From Antedon mediterranea (Eukaryota; Echinodermata; Crinoidea; Comatulida; Antedonidae): a stretch of DNA of 64,000 bases. The translations under genes were made by a program, and so were the position numbers. The notes under the pieces were generated by a model, which saw nothing but the letters and a program-made list of their open reading frames with translations, was not told the origin of the DNA and ran no database searches. Location: assembly GCF_964355755.1 (NCBI RefSeq), contig NC_092676.1, positions 312,501-376,500 of the forward strand, in the 5' to 3' direction. Of the stretch, positions 1 to 11,730 are shown in pieces (the first letter of the stretch is position 1; each line of letters begins with the position of its first letter).

Positions 1-323
1 AGTGAAGGCTGGAGGCTGCGTGTGTTCTCTCTCCCGTGTTGATAGCCTTCTTTCGCCTATGGACCCTCCAAGGTCAAACAAAAGCGAGCCTACAATGCGA
101 TAATTACAGAAACTCACACATGCGTATTACAAAGCCTTCTAAAAGATACAAAAGTGAAGAGGCTTTTATTAATGAGGGCGTCCTCTCTATTTAAAAATCA
201 GTCTTGTTGAGTTGCTGATTCCTCATCAAAAAACGAGACTGTAAAATATAATCTTTAGTTCTTAACTAAAGTATAGTAACACTGCAAACTTTACTAAAAC
301 ATTTGTTTGTCTCTATTCGGAAG

Positions 324-458
324 TCTAAAGTCTGTCAAACTAGTTTGACAAAAAAAGTGTGATCTGTCCAAATACATGGTTGTGATGTGCTTAAATATGG
401 TAGTGGTATGACATCCTAATTTGATCACACTTTTTTGTCATACTAGTTTGATAGTGTA
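324..458. mobile_element. palindromic MITE, copy 1
   Basis: A fold-back element. The left arm contains TCAAACTAGTTTGACA followed by AAAAAAGTGTGAT; the right arm contains the complement, ATCACACTTTTTTGTCA and ACTAGTTTGATAGTGTA. The centre has the family-typical AAATATGGTAGTGGTATGA and GACATC words. The same element recurs at about 4567, 4949, 15652, 21366 and 56769. It has no coding capacity, so it would be a non-autonomous DNA transposon. Confidence 0.8.
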
Positions 459-832
459 TTTTGTATTTTGTATTTTATATTTGTCCTCAAGCTTTTTAAA
501 CTGGAAACTGAAAAAGAGCTTTGGTTTGCTTAAGTTGATGCCAATCCAGGAATTTGCTCAAAATTAATTTGCTATGTAGAAAAGCAATGCCTGATCAAAC
601 GAACCTGTATCATCTGTTATTCGGATATAAAATCAACTTTAGTATCCTATAGGCCTAATTTATATTTCACCATCAGAATCAGTCCTTCGTTTCCTGTGTT
701 TCTAAATTGTGTTTTTCATGTCTGTTACGCGTACGTTGTTTAATTTAGGTTTAAAAATATATATATGTGTCAATTATTTATTATGACTTTGCTGTAAATT
801 ACGAATGTTTTGTGTTATTTAAATGAGAACTG

Positions 833-840
833 TGACGTCA
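833..840. promoter_or_regulatory. CRE-type palindrome upstream of the DSL gene
   Basis: TGACGTCA is a perfect CREB/ATF half-site palindrome about 107 bases upstream of the first ATG. The position suits a proximal promoter element. Function is inferred from the motif alone, and an 8 bp match can arise by chance. Confidence 0.3.
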
Positions 841-946
841 CACAATAACTTTAAGCTTGAGTGGTTCTACATCAGCATTCAATAGTCCTGTCAGTTTCAC
901 CGTCAGTTTGCAGTTGTGTTGGTAGTAACACGGGCAATTGAAGAGG

Positions 947-3900
947 ATGGATACTATGTTGTTAATACAAGCTGTCGTTTGTTTTCAGGTAATAAACATA
1001 TTTGATTAAATAAGTTTAGGTTTATTTAAGCTACATATCAAATGGTAAACAGATACTATATATAACATACTAGTTCATTCACAAAAATATTTAGACAAAT
1101 GATTGTCATTTTTGTTTTGGTATGCGAGTTCCATAATAAGTAAGGACATGGCCTTATTAAGACTTAAATTCGTTCCTTTTACTTTACTTACATTTGACAT
1201 TCGAAATTAATAGTGGTCGTAATCGTCCGGTGGGAAATATTGTAACTACCGGTTTGATAACAATACTTCATTTTAGGTGGCCGGATTAACGTCGACGTAC
1301 GATCGATACGAATACTAATTATAATAAAAGATTCATCAATATATAAAGTATTATAATATGCCTACAATATACAGTACTAATAACAACATGACATACCATT
1401 ACCAGTACGTATTTCACATTCATATTTGTGTGCCGTTTTAGGTTCACAATCTGTATTTACTTTTAGGATTAATGTTTGAGGGTTTTATGTAGGCCTAAGG
1501 CTACTGTGAATTGTTTTTATACTGCAAGGACCGTGTATGATTGTTTTTAAACATTTTATTGTTGCATTGATATGTAAATCATGCAGTAAGCAATACAGTG
1601 CAATCAAAAGAAACCTAGACTCCAAATAGGAAAAACGCAATGGGTTCTGTTCCCTTGGGGTTTTACCACAATGTATGGTTTTCCCCATCTTCGTTATATA
1701 GGGCCTATACATACATCGACTATTATTGTAGTTGTATCTTTGACAAAAAATGATATTCTATTATTTTCCTGTATGTTAGTCTTGGTGTACATGCTCTATA
1801 TCGTTGTCGCTTTGATTAGGTAGAAATAGTATTAATGTTGTACCAGGCACCTTTGCTGTTGTACCTACCATGACCCGAAATGGGCCCGAAATCTAAGCCA
1901 AGATGAATCCGACACCAGGTTCACCCACAGTGCTTTTCGGTGTGCATGATTATACAGAAATTACCATGACAACACTGTAGTATGTTCTATTATTGAGGTC
2001 AAGAGATATTAGCGAAAAGGATGTACGTGATGGGGGTTAATATTTACAGATGTATACATTGTTTGAAATCGGTTAGTAAGTCTGCTAAACTTGTCAGAGT
2101 AGACAATACTTTAAACAAAATGCTATTGTAAACTTAACAACAAGCCTACAAAATGATAATCTCTTCTTAATCCGCTTCTAAATTCTCTGAAACGAGAGTT
2201 CTTTGCTTTTTTAAGCATTTCACCAAGTAAGGCAATTTTTGCATTGGTAGAAGTAATGGGATATGAAGGTACCTCGAGGGGTACAGAAATCACAACAATT
2301 TGTTGTTCACTAACAGATACATATCTTTGTAAGTTATTTTGGAAATATTCTTTTTTTTTTTCTACAAACCAAATGAACATTTTCAAACATATTATCTTTG
2401 TAGTTGTGTTCTTGACTCTTTGTATTTAACATTTTATAATTAACACTATTCTCAAAAACGGACCCAACCAACACAATACCTTCAATACCGCGGTATATAG
2501 CAATTTTATAAATTGTCAATGAGGTACATTTAATATTATTATTGTCTGTTTTGCGTGTTTCTATCAATTTATGTGTAAACACAAACACCAATCAATAATT
2601 GAAACACCATCAGGTTATATAAATTGACAGATATCGATTATCAGGTCAAGTACTGTGTTACTCGACAATAGTTTTTGTCAGAGAACAATTCACTGAATGT
2701 GTGCAGTCCTAAACGGTCGAGATTATAATTATAGTAAGGCCTAAATTGGAAATGTTTGATCGGTTCTTAATGAGAGAACGTAATTAAGAATTTACCACTA
2801 ATGTATCGTGGTATTTTATTGCTCGTGACATTTTAGTATCACTTAGTTGTAGCAGCATTTTCAAGTTTCAAAGTTTTATTCTTATAGTGGACCAACAACT
2901 TCTATCGTAATTTTTATCTGTTTTATCAATTGTAGGCCTACTTCAGTTTCGTTTTTCGAAGCATTGTTTTTCTTTTTACCAAAAATAACAAAAACACAAA
3001 ACAAAGTGGCTGAACCGTGAAAGGGTGATTCACAATTGAAGTTGTTAACGTCTGAATCATAAATCCTATTATACACTATCAATCCGTCTTCTAATGCTTC
3101 ACAATTGGTAATAGTTCACAAAAGAATTATTGGAACCTTCCCATATTTTAGGGTTCAAATGATTAATATCGCATTACCGTATAAGGACCTAAAAGACGTA
3201 GTAATATTTCAGTGTCCTAACTTGGTTACAAAATGAGTAAGCTACTATTAAGTAAAATAAATATTAAATGCGATTTTAATGTGCTTTGCCAAAGTGCAGG
3301 TAACTTGATCAATACCAGGGAGTTGTTATTTAATGACATTATCCTATTGGTGAAAGGGGAACAAGTATCAAAACTAAAGTCCCTACTTATCGTATGTAAT
3401 TTAGTCATATACATAAAACTTAACACCTACTGATTATTTTCCCTATGTTCACACATTATCAACATTTTAATTAAATTTACCTATCAACCATCTAGAAACT
3501 GATTTCTAATACCACAGTTTAGTTTTTACGTACGTTATGTTTAGATTTGACGCTACACACACAATTCAATGGCGCCCTTTACATCGCTGGCATGATTGTT
3601 TGGAAACAATGTCTCTTTATTTCATATTTTTACAACCAAATATTTGATAAAAGACAAGTTACCAGATAGGTTTTTGTTTTAGGCTAGCCTATTTCGATTG
3701 ACACGTTCTGAATATCTGACAGAGTTTTTGTTTGTTAAGTGGTCTCTGATTTTAAACTACATTCACTGACCTTTATCTCGACCTTCATTATAGTTAAAAT
3801 ACAACAAACAGAACAACATTTTAATCTGGTTTTAAATTTCCTTAGCACATATTGTTCTCAACAAATACGTGTGAACTTGAATGCACGGTGTACAGCCGTC

Positions 3901-6900
3901 GTACGTTCTTTTATTATTTCATTTGTCCAATATTCAACTGTTGTATCCAAATACGGTAGTATTAAATAATAAGTATTTACAATTAGCCTCTCAAGTCATT
4001 AATAACCATAAATATTGTTGCAATAAAAATTAATATTTATAATATCTTCCGCTTTTCAATAATTATTGACAACATAATAATATGTCGATTGCACTTTGAT
4101 TAAATATATTAAATGATAAAACGCAGTTTTATTTGTTTTTTTATCTTCCAATTGGACAAAGTTTGTCGGTTTTGTATGTAGACTTAGGCCTATGTTTTTA
4201 ATGACTCTATATACTTCATAGAAATAGGCCAAACAAACAAAACCTTTTCTTGTATGACAATAGGCAGTAGTACTTGTGCTCAGTGAAGTGGAAATTGAGA
4301 TCAAACTAGATCACTATCAAAATCCCTCAAGTAAGGAGCTGAATGGTAATTGTTGTGACGTCTTTTTCGGAGCATGCAGCCTTAATCGATGCGATAATAG
4401 ATTCAAAATATGCCTTGATAATCCAGGAAGGTAAACATTGTTTAAACATATTTTCCTGTTTTCATGGTTTTAGAAATGTGTCGTGAAATGAAATGAGCAA
4501 TAAGTTCCTGCACTCCTGTGAACGAGAAACAATGCAGATTTCAATATGCCAAATTCTGAGTTTTCTGTCTACACTATCAAACTAGTTTGACAAAAAAAGT
4601 GTGATGTGTCCAAATATGGTAGTGATATGACATCATGTCCATATATACATCACTTTTTTTTTCACATAAAGTTTGAGAGCAACCATCTTTTAATATTGAT
4701 GACGCTCAAATGGTTCATTTTAGGATGTTGATCATTGGTTGATTTAGCAAGTAAACTTTTAATAAACTGATTTGTTTGTTTACAGTTCAAAGTCATTCTC
4801 ACAGTGTCCTATTGGCAGTGAAACTTCAACTAGAGTGTACGAAAATAATGATGACTTCAACTTTCCGTCATCCTTGCCTGGCGGAGTGTCCAATCCGTTT
4901 ACAAAAACGCATTCGTCTTGGCAGGTAAATCATTATACATTCTCTTTCTAAAAGCTCTGTCTACACTATCGAACTAGTTTGACAAAAAAGTGTGTTGTGC
5001 CTAAATATGGTACGGTAATGATATGCCTAAATATGGTAGTGATATGACATCATCGCATCACATTTTTTGTCACATAAAAAGGTTGATAGTGTAGACCGAC
5101 AAAAAAACAACTACAATTGTTTTATCCTCTCACTCATTCTTCATTTCTAAATCATCTCTTTTTTAACTACTTTTCTCAACTATTTTCACATAGTACTAGG
5201 AAGCAGAATAGATTGTCAGCAGGCCTACAGAAGATAGAAACCAATCTGTTTGTCTGCCGTCTGACTTCAACGGATTTTGTTTCTCATTTTACAGTTTATG
5301 TCAAACCTTTTGCAAACAAAATTTTAAAAAAAGATGTCTTTTTATTTAGGGTGGATTTCGAATAAAAATTTCAGTTTTTGATTACGATCCATCGAACAGT
5401 GATGACAAAGTGGATGAACTTTTTTACAATATAATTGAAACACCCGTACCGTTCCAATCAAACTCACATCCGTGGATCTCGAAGGTTCTCCAGGGAACGC
5501 GAGCAAGGTATACCGAACAAACTTGTGTTATAAAGCCTGGTTACCATGCCTAGGACGCAAACGCAAGGACGTACGCGCAACGCGAGGAATTTGATCAATC
5601 ACAAGCGATGGATTATTCAAACTATCGCCTGTGATTGGTCAATTCGCTTGCGTTGTGCATTTACGTCCTTGCGTTGTGTCTTAGTGGGAACCTTTATAAA
5701 GCCAATGTATTTTCATTTTCTAAACTTTAAAATTAAACGATTTATGTCCATAGCTACCATTCTTCGCATTAAACGTACATAATGTTGTAAAGGGATGTAA
5801 ATAATAGAAATGGCTTCCTTTGCATACCGATAATCTCAACATTTATACATTCACTGTTTGTAACATTCACTTTCATTTTCATTACAAAGGATACAATGGA
5901 AGTACAGGGTTAAATGTCAACAGGGATATTATGGCGATTCATGTTCAACATATTGTGTGAACACAGATAGCGAACAAGGTCATTATACGTGTGATGATTC
6001 TGGAAACAAAATATGCGATGCTGGATGGACAGGTTCCTCGTGTGACCACGACATTAATGAATGCAAAGACATGCCTTGTTTAAATGGTGGTACGTGTGAA
6101 CACGGTATTAACTCGTACGTTTGTACCTGCTTGCCTAACTGGGGTGGATCGCGATGTCATCTACTACAAGATGCGTGTATTAGTAATCCATGCGCAAATA
6201 ACGCAACGTGTAAATCGGACTTACTTGAAGATGGTACGTCTAATTACACGTGCACATGCGCACCAGGATGGGAAGGAGAGGGATGCTCTGATGAAATATA
6301 CGAGTGTGGATCATCGCCATGTTTAAACAACGGTGTTTGTCAAGATCTTATCGACGATTACAATTGTATTTGTAAAAATGGTACAATAGGTTCTATGTGT
6401 GAAACAGTATTAACAACTATAATAGATGAAACAACAATAATGGATGAGACAACGATCATGGATGAGACAACGATCATGGATGAGACAACGATCATGGATG
6501 AGACAACGATCATGGATGAGACAACGATGATTTACGAAACGACAATGGAGGACAAACAGACGACACAGAGTAACCCGATTGATGACCATTCAAAACCAAC
6601 TAACAATGACCTTCTTTCTCCAAAAGAAGGAAAACAAACTCAAACGGTAATTATTATTACATTATCATCTGGTGGTATGTCATGCCATTTCCCGTCACTA
6701 AATATAGATTAAGGTGATTCAACAAAAGTTAATATTCGACTAATTCTGATGTTCATGACGCTAAAATATGTAACAATATTTAGACACTTCTGTATCGTTT
6801 GAAAATAAATAGCTGATTCTGAGAAAAAAAACCCGAATGAAAGCGCACGGTTTATGGTTTATGTACCGGTACGAGTTCGTTTAATTTGCGGTGTCGATGT

Positions 6901-7772
6901 GTACTGTGCGTTTACTTTGTGATGTTGATGTGTAGGCCTACTGTGCGTTTACTTTGCGGTGTCGATGTGTACTGTGCGTTTACTTTGCGGTGTCGATGTG
7001 TACTGTGCATTTACTTTGCGGTTTCGATGTGTACTGTGCGTTTACTTTGCGGTGTCGATGTGTACTGTGCGTTTACTTTGCGGTTTCGATGTGTACTATG
7101 CGTTTACTTTGTGATGTCGATAGTGCGACTTTGCGGTGTCGATGTGTGTGTGTGTGTTTACTTTGCAGAGTCGAATGTGTAACGTTTATTATTGCATTAA
7201 CAAAAAATACAGGATGAAGATGGTGGTTTATCAGAAGCAGTGTTATATCCAGTGGTGGTTCTTGGTCTTCTACTAATCGTGTTCATCTTATTGATATTGT
7301 TGATCAGGTAAGATAAGTTTTTGTTTTGGTTAAATCTCATTACTCCACACATCATGATCTAACGTCTAAGTATCAAATTAAGCCTTCTGGAATTGTCTAT
7401 ATTAATGTGTTTTGGGGGTTTTATTTTAGAAGACGGCGAAAAGAAAAGCAGGGGGAACTTGGAATAATGGAAACGCCTTATCCTCAAATAGCTGTGATTT
7501 CCCAATCACAACTTGGCGATCAGGCTACTGGTGTCGCATGTTATGAAACGTCACTACCGGCTAAGAAAATTGAAGAGGAGGAGTTTGGTTCATTTCAAAA
7601 CCCTGTTTACATGTTGACTCCTGAAGACTTGCAAGCCAGAAACGCATCTCAAGCAGAAAACCACGTGTACGCAGAATGTGATTTCAAAGACCCAGAAAAG
7701 GAGAGCCCGTATGTAGAGATGACATCACCAGTCGCACCTAAAGCTGCACCAAATTTATATTTCGTTGATTAA
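947..7772 (+). CDS. DSL-family Notch ligand (Delta-like), 7 coding exons, 566 aa
   Basis: Coding exons: 947-988, 4264-4430, 4786-4924, 5350-5507, 5890-6646, 7213-7307, 7430-7772; all junctions are GT-AG and in phase. Exons 1 and 2 join to give a signal peptide with hydrophobic core LLIQAVVCFQAVVLVL. An MNNL-type N-terminal domain follows (GNCCDVFFGAC, then a C2-like part ending near residue 168). A DSL domain spans residues about 178-220 with six cysteines and CQQGYYGDSC. Three EGF repeats follow (about 227-330), the first with the calcium-binding DINEC start. Then come a Thr/Asp-rich stalk carrying an 18 bp coding repeat, one membrane helix (about 430-452), a stop-transfer RRRRK cluster and a tail of about 114 residues. 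Family knowledge: such proteins bind Notch on neighbouring cells. Unusual points: only three EGFs, no DOS-type EGFs after DSL, no cysteine-rich domain of the Jagged type, and a tail with NPVY and YVEM tyrosine motifs. Which Delta or Serrate subgroup it belongs to is uncertain. Confidence 0.93.
989..4263 (+). other. DSL gene intron 1 (3.3 kb)
   Basis: This long AT-rich intron follows the signal-peptide exon. I see no transposon, array or coding exon in it. A GTGGGAAA word at 1230-1237 resembles a CSL/Su(H) site but lacks the preferred pyrimidine in front. Confidence 0.6.
4567..4680. mobile_element. palindromic MITE, copy 2, in DSL intron 2
   Basis: Begins TCTGTCTACACTATCAAACT and ends with the inverted counterpart around ACATAAAGTTTGAGAG. 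The core is AAATATGGTAGTGATATGAC followed by the ATGTCCATATATACATCAC segment. Same family as copy 1. It lies wholly inside intron 2 (4431-4785). Confidence 0.85.
4949..5098. mobile_element. palindromic MITE, copy 3, in DSL intron 3
   Basis: Starts TAAAAGCTCTGTCTACACTA and ends TTGATAGTGTAGACC. The core word AAATATGGTA occurs twice, so the central part has a small internal duplication. It sits just 25 bases after the exon 3 donor. Confidence 0.85.
5538..5693. mobile_element. 156 bp palindromic element with 10 bp target duplication
   Basis: A near-palindrome in DSL intron 4. The left arm has ACGCAAACGCAAGGACGTAC and AATCACAAGCGAT; the right arm has the complements ATCGCCTGTGATT, GTACATTT-like and ACGTCCTTGCGTTGTGTC. 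It is flanked on both sides by the direct repeat TTATAAAGCC (5528-5537 and 5694-5703). Ten-base target duplications are typical of Mutator-like transposons, so a MULE-type MITE is the best guess. Confidence 0.75.
6421..6540 (+). repeat. 18 bp coding minisatellite in the ligand stalk
   Basis: Six or so units of ACGATCATGGATGAGACA encode repeated TIMDET residues between the third EGF and the membrane helix. The central units are identical at the DNA level, which indicates recent expansion. In Notch ligands this juxtamembrane zone is where ADAM proteases cut. Confidence 0.9.
6885..7172 (+). repeat. 31 bp minisatellite in DSL intron 5
   Basis: About nine imperfect units built on TGTACTGTGCGTTTACTTTG followed by CGGTGTCGATG. 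It lies entirely within intron 5 and ends 40 bases before the transmembrane exon. Overlapping open frames across it are by-products of the repeat. Confidence 0.9.
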
Positions 7773-9326
7773 AAGTTTCTAAAATAGCATAATTTAAAAC
7801 ACTTTGAAAACAAAAATATGTTAACTGGTAAAATAATTTTACACAATTAAATTTGTATTATAATATCGTCTACTTGGCAATATTATGAGCCGACGTCTTT
7901 TTTATGATGCACTGTATACTATTTTATTGAGTTTGATTGTTGGGATAACCATTTGAAGTAATGTCGTCGTGTACTGTATAATGTTCGATTTGATTTGTTA
8001 ATAGTACTATTTAAACGATATACTGTATAATAATAGAGATATGTGCCTTAACTTGCTGATTTCACCTTGTACTAGATACTTAACGCAACTTATATAAATT
8101 GTACATATTTATGTTTTAGTCAGAAATATGGGAGAACCTGCTGCTAGATTTTTGATAAGGTGCGCCCTCGTGGTGCATAAATGATAATCGATAATTCCAA
8201 ATTCCATTGTTGTAATGCGCAGTTTTTATCACAATAACTGGGTGAAATAATATTGTATAATTCGTAAAACTATTAAATACTGGTATTTTATGTTTATAAT
8301 GCTGGGAATTCTAAACATAACATTTTATTTTTATTTGCAAACAATTGTGTAATCTTTTATATATATTGAATCTGTAACTGTACATTTTAATTTTTTGAAA
8401 ACATTGAGCATTAAACTTAGATACAGATTATATATCGGTTTTTTTTCGACGAATATTTGCCAAATGCAACCGAGGATGATGATGATGTTAGTAACGATGA
8501 CAGACCCGGGATATGAAAATACTGAGGAGATGAAAAATGGATGATGAAAAAAAGAGGATGATGAGGTGATTTGTGAAGACCAGAGGCCGACAGGAAATAT
8601 GAATTATTCTGTTTACGCCCCATATATGTCCTAGCTTATGAGATAATTAATCTCATGAATTATTCATACCAATGAGCAAGCCCTCTGATGAGCCTCTTAA
8701 TCCGACGGACAAAGATGATGAAGCTGCCCAAGATTAATATTGGACGGAGATATTCCACTGAAGGCACCTATGACGTTTCATAGGTCCTCTGTGAGGCTGC
8801 TACAACACAAACACCAAAGATATAGTACAGTAATATCTACACAATTATTATTATTAAAGTAAAACAGGGGATTCTTTCTCACAAAGTAATATTACGGATG
8901 ATATAAGGTATGGCTGGGTGGTCTATTATTGTTTAGATAATGATTAGGCCTCAGGTACACTGCCTACCATTAGTAATTACTCTAGCCTACTTACCAGTAC
9001 CATACCAGGCCTATAGTATATGTACAGTATTTACTATTTATCATCATCATCACGGCTCCTCTACCTATAGCCTCTCGCCACCTTAGTAAAGTAATACTAC
9101 TACTAGGCTAGGATAGGAAGTTAAGTGGGCGTGGCAGAATTTAGGAGTGAGGCTCATTAGAATAAATTTAAACAAATTAACGATTTCTCACAATACTAAA
9201 AATAAATAAATATTTTATTTTTAATATCAAGAATTACTGACAAAAAAAGTTTCTATATTTAATATACTATTATTGATATGTAATTTAAACAAAATTGTGA
9301 AAATTGCTTATAAATTAATTTCAGAT
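7773..9326. other. 3' UTR of the DSL gene and spacer before the PRR13-like gene
   Basis: AT-rich sequence after the DSL stop codon. The 3' UTR is likely in the first 600 bases, but no AATAAA is close enough to call with confidence; ATTAAA variants occur near 7846 and 8271. A CCACGAGGGCGC word (minus strand, about 8162-8173) resembles a CTCF site at 11 of 12 positions. The non-coding 5' exon of the next gene may lie in the second half. Confidence 0.45.
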
Positions 9327-10138
9327 ATGAGTGGTTACCCACAGCAACCAGGTGGTTACCCACAGCAACCAGGCAGTTACCCACAGCAACATGTTTACCC
9401 ACCACAGCAACAAACTGGTTATCCTCCAGCCCCTGGAGGGGGCTACCCAGCCCCAGATGCTTACCCTCCACCAGCTCCAGGAGCCTACCCTCCACCAGCT
9501 CCAGGGGCCTATCCTCCACCAGCTCCAGGGGCCTATCCTCCACCAGCTCCAGGGGCCTATCCTCCACCAGCTCCAGGGGCCTACCCTCCACCAGCTCCAG
9601 GGGCTTACCCTCCAGCACCTGCTGGTTATGCTCCTCCTCCAGCAGGGGTATATCCTCAAGTACCAAATCAGTATCCTCAACATGTTGGGGTAAGTATATA
9701 AGAGTGAGTTGTAGTTTATATTTTTGGAAATTCTCTGACTGACCCAGCACAAAATTTGCACTTATTGTTCTTGGTGTTATTATTCTTATTTATCTTTTAA
9801 CAACTATACAAGAAGTTGGTCTGTAAGTTTCTGATACATGTATTTATTTTCAGACTGGCTACCCTACTCATCCAGGTGGTATCACAGTTCACAAGGTAAA
9901 AACAATAAATAATATTTTATTTTTAAAGAAATTTTTACAAATTAGAGAATAAATACTTTGATGCTATTTGATTATTTTTCAGGTAAAGAAAATCAAAAAG
10001 AAGAAGAAACATAGCAGTAGTAGTAGCTCAAGTTCAAGTAGCAGCAGTAGCAGCAGCTCATCTGACAGTGACTATGGTTATCATGGCGGAAAGAAACATA
10101 AAGTCAAAAAACACAAGAAACATAAATTGAAGTTCTAA
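9327..10138 (+). CDS. PRR13: PRR13-like proline-rich protein with a basic and Ser/Asp-rich tail, 186 aa
   Basis: Coding exons: 9327-9689, 9854-9895, 9983-10138, all in phase 0. The ATG is two bases after a TTTCAG acceptor, so an upstream non-coding exon is likely. Residues 1-45 are GYPQQP-type repeats. Residues about 46-105 are AYPPPAPG repeats encoded by a 24 bp minisatellite. The end is TGYPTHPGG, then a Lys-rich block (KKIKKKKKH), 15 serines, DSD and a His/Lys tail KKHKKHKLKF. The order proline-rich, basic, poly-Ser then DSD resembles vertebrate PRR13 (TXR1), whose tail has the same plan. The match rests on composition and order, not on a conserved fold, so orthology is tentative. Other GYPPQ proteins (annexin A7 N-terminus, rhodopsin tails) share the first part but lack this tail. 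Confidence 0.75.
9464..9612 (+). repeat. 24 bp coding minisatellite (AYPPPAPG)
   Basis: Six near-identical units of GCCTACCCTCCACCAGCTCC plus four bases encode AYPPPAPG. Variation is confined to synonymous C/T changes. The unit length is a multiple of three, so copy-number change keeps frame. Confidence 0.9.
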
Positions 10139-10346
10139 AACATTAATGTATTTACTTAATTCAATTTAAGTTTTATGCATCTGGTTATTCCCAGATTGGG
10201 ATTAGGAAGGCTTGCCAAATAGATTTATTAAGGTGTTTCTCACCATTTGTGGTATTGCACTTTTTGGCATCTTTATATTGCCTCTTTTTTTTACAGTAGA
10301 CATGCACTTTCAAGAATCGGCAAAGTATAGGACGAGTAGTGTTAAA

Positions 10347-10778
10347 ACCTCATCTATTTGCCCTCATCTATTTGCCCTCATCTATTTGCCCTCATCTATT
10401 TGCCCTCATCTATTTGCCCTCATCTATTTGCCCTCATCTATTTGCCTTCATCTATTTGCCCTCATCTATTTGCCCTCATCTATTTGCCCTCATCTATTTG
10501 CCCTCATCTATTTGCCCTCATCTATTTGCCTTCATCTATTTGCCCTCATCTATTTTCCCTCATCTATTTGCCTTCATCTATTTGCCCTCATCTATTTGCC
10601 TTCATCTATTTGCCCTCATCTATTTGCCCTCATCTATTTGCCCTCATCTATTTGCCCTCATCTATTTGCCCTCATCTATTTGCCCTCATCTATTTGCCCT
10701 CATCTATTTGCCCTCATCTATTTGCCCTCATCTATTTGCCCTCATCTATTTGCCCTCATCTATTTGCCCTCATCTATT
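10347..10778 (+). repeat. 14 bp satellite TCTATTTGCCCTCA, about 31 copies
   Basis: Almost perfect head-to-tail units with rare C to T and G to T changes. Because 14 is not a multiple of three and the unit has no stop in any + frame, all three frames stay open. The resulting open frames (HLFALIYLPSS pattern) are not genes. It lies between the PRR13-like stop codon and the next AATAAA. Confidence 0.95.
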
Positions 10779-10984
10779 TATGGGAAATGTCCCCTTAATT
10801 TAAGGTTGGAAGCAGGGTTCTATGGTTGACCGCACCCAACCAGTGCATTGATATTGACTGCAATATTACGGCTGTTTTTTTTAACTTATAGATTATGGAT
10901 ATATTTGTATCTTAGATTTTTTTTATTGACATGTTGCACAAAAAAAATTCTGTGTAATCTTTTTAATTGATTACATTTTGATTA

Positions 10985-10990
10985 AATAAA
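10985..10990 (+). terminator. polyadenylation signal AATAAA of the PRR13-like gene
   Basis: First canonical AATAAA after the stop codon, about 850 bases downstream. If used, the 3' UTR includes the 14 bp satellite. Confidence 0.35.
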
Positions 10991-11730
10991 GAAATAGATT
11001 ACATATAGTCCATAGTAGAAATATAATATAATACAGAATATATTTTAGTTGTAGGTACAGTGATCGCAAAAAACCTAATAAAAATATGCAAAAATAACAA
11101 TATCGTAGTTGTAGACGCTTGGTAAAATACTAAGTATTTAAGAAGAAAAAAATTAGTTTGGTTTTTCTAACAATTTTAGCTTTAAATTAACCATTCCAAA
11201 TTTACCAAAATTACTTTGATATATTTGTAATAATACTTTTAATAGTGCAATAGGTTACAAGACACTGTTTATTAAATACAATGTATTAATATTCATATCC
11301 GTTAGATGATTAAATATTAGTTTACTCTTTCACTTGATTTTGTGTTGATTTTTAATTTGTGTTTAAATTTGTTTTTTTTTTTGAGTGGGAGTTTACAATC
11401 TTGACGGTATAAAACCTAGAACCAAGCCGTAAACATAGGCTATGGTTCTGGTTATGATAATTATAATAATGTTATGAAAACTTGTAAAAAAGAGTTTTTG
11501 AGTAATTTACAGGTTTATTTATCATGGTGGTCTGACTGAACCAGAAATCGTAATATCGCCCCCAACGACTCAAACCTAACTGGACGACTTAACCTTTAAC
11601 TCTGCCTAGCTGGTGGTGAAAAAAAAGAGGCGGAGTGCAGTGGAGTTGTGGTGGTGGATGGAAAACAACATTTCGTAAGGCGAAGGGAAAGTTAGCCAAA
11701 ACAAAACGGGTTTTAAATTTGACGTGTAAC

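Larger units (their letters stand above)
1..946. other. upstream region of the DSL-ligand gene
   Basis: No coding exon was recognised here. The stretch holds one copy of the palindromic MITE (about 324-458) and a perfect CRE-type palindrome TGACGTCA at 833-840, about 107 bases before the first ATG of the DSL gene. The promoter and 5' UTR of that gene are presumably within the last few hundred bases, but no TATA box or transcription start could be fixed by eye. Confidence 0.5.
10139..11730. other. 3' UTR of the PRR13-like gene and promoter region of KIAA0930
   Basis: Contains the 14 bp array (10347-10778) and a polyadenylation signal AATAAA at 10985-10990, which would place the array in the 3' UTR. 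The rest is AT-rich. The last roughly 150 bases before 11731 are less AT-rich and probably carry the KIAA0930 5' UTR. Confidence 0.5.

Noticed and set aside
4284-4430. DSL exon 2 starting after CTCAG at 4283
   Set aside because: The phase does not match exon 1. The acceptor at 4263 is in phase and extends the signal-peptide hydrophobic core.
6886-7217. Open frames with CVLCVYFAVSM repeats
   Set aside because: They come from the 31 bp intronic minisatellite of the DSL gene.
10212-10829. Open frames with HLFALIYLPSS repeats
   Set aside because: All three + frames are open through the 14 bp satellite; there is no start context or homology.
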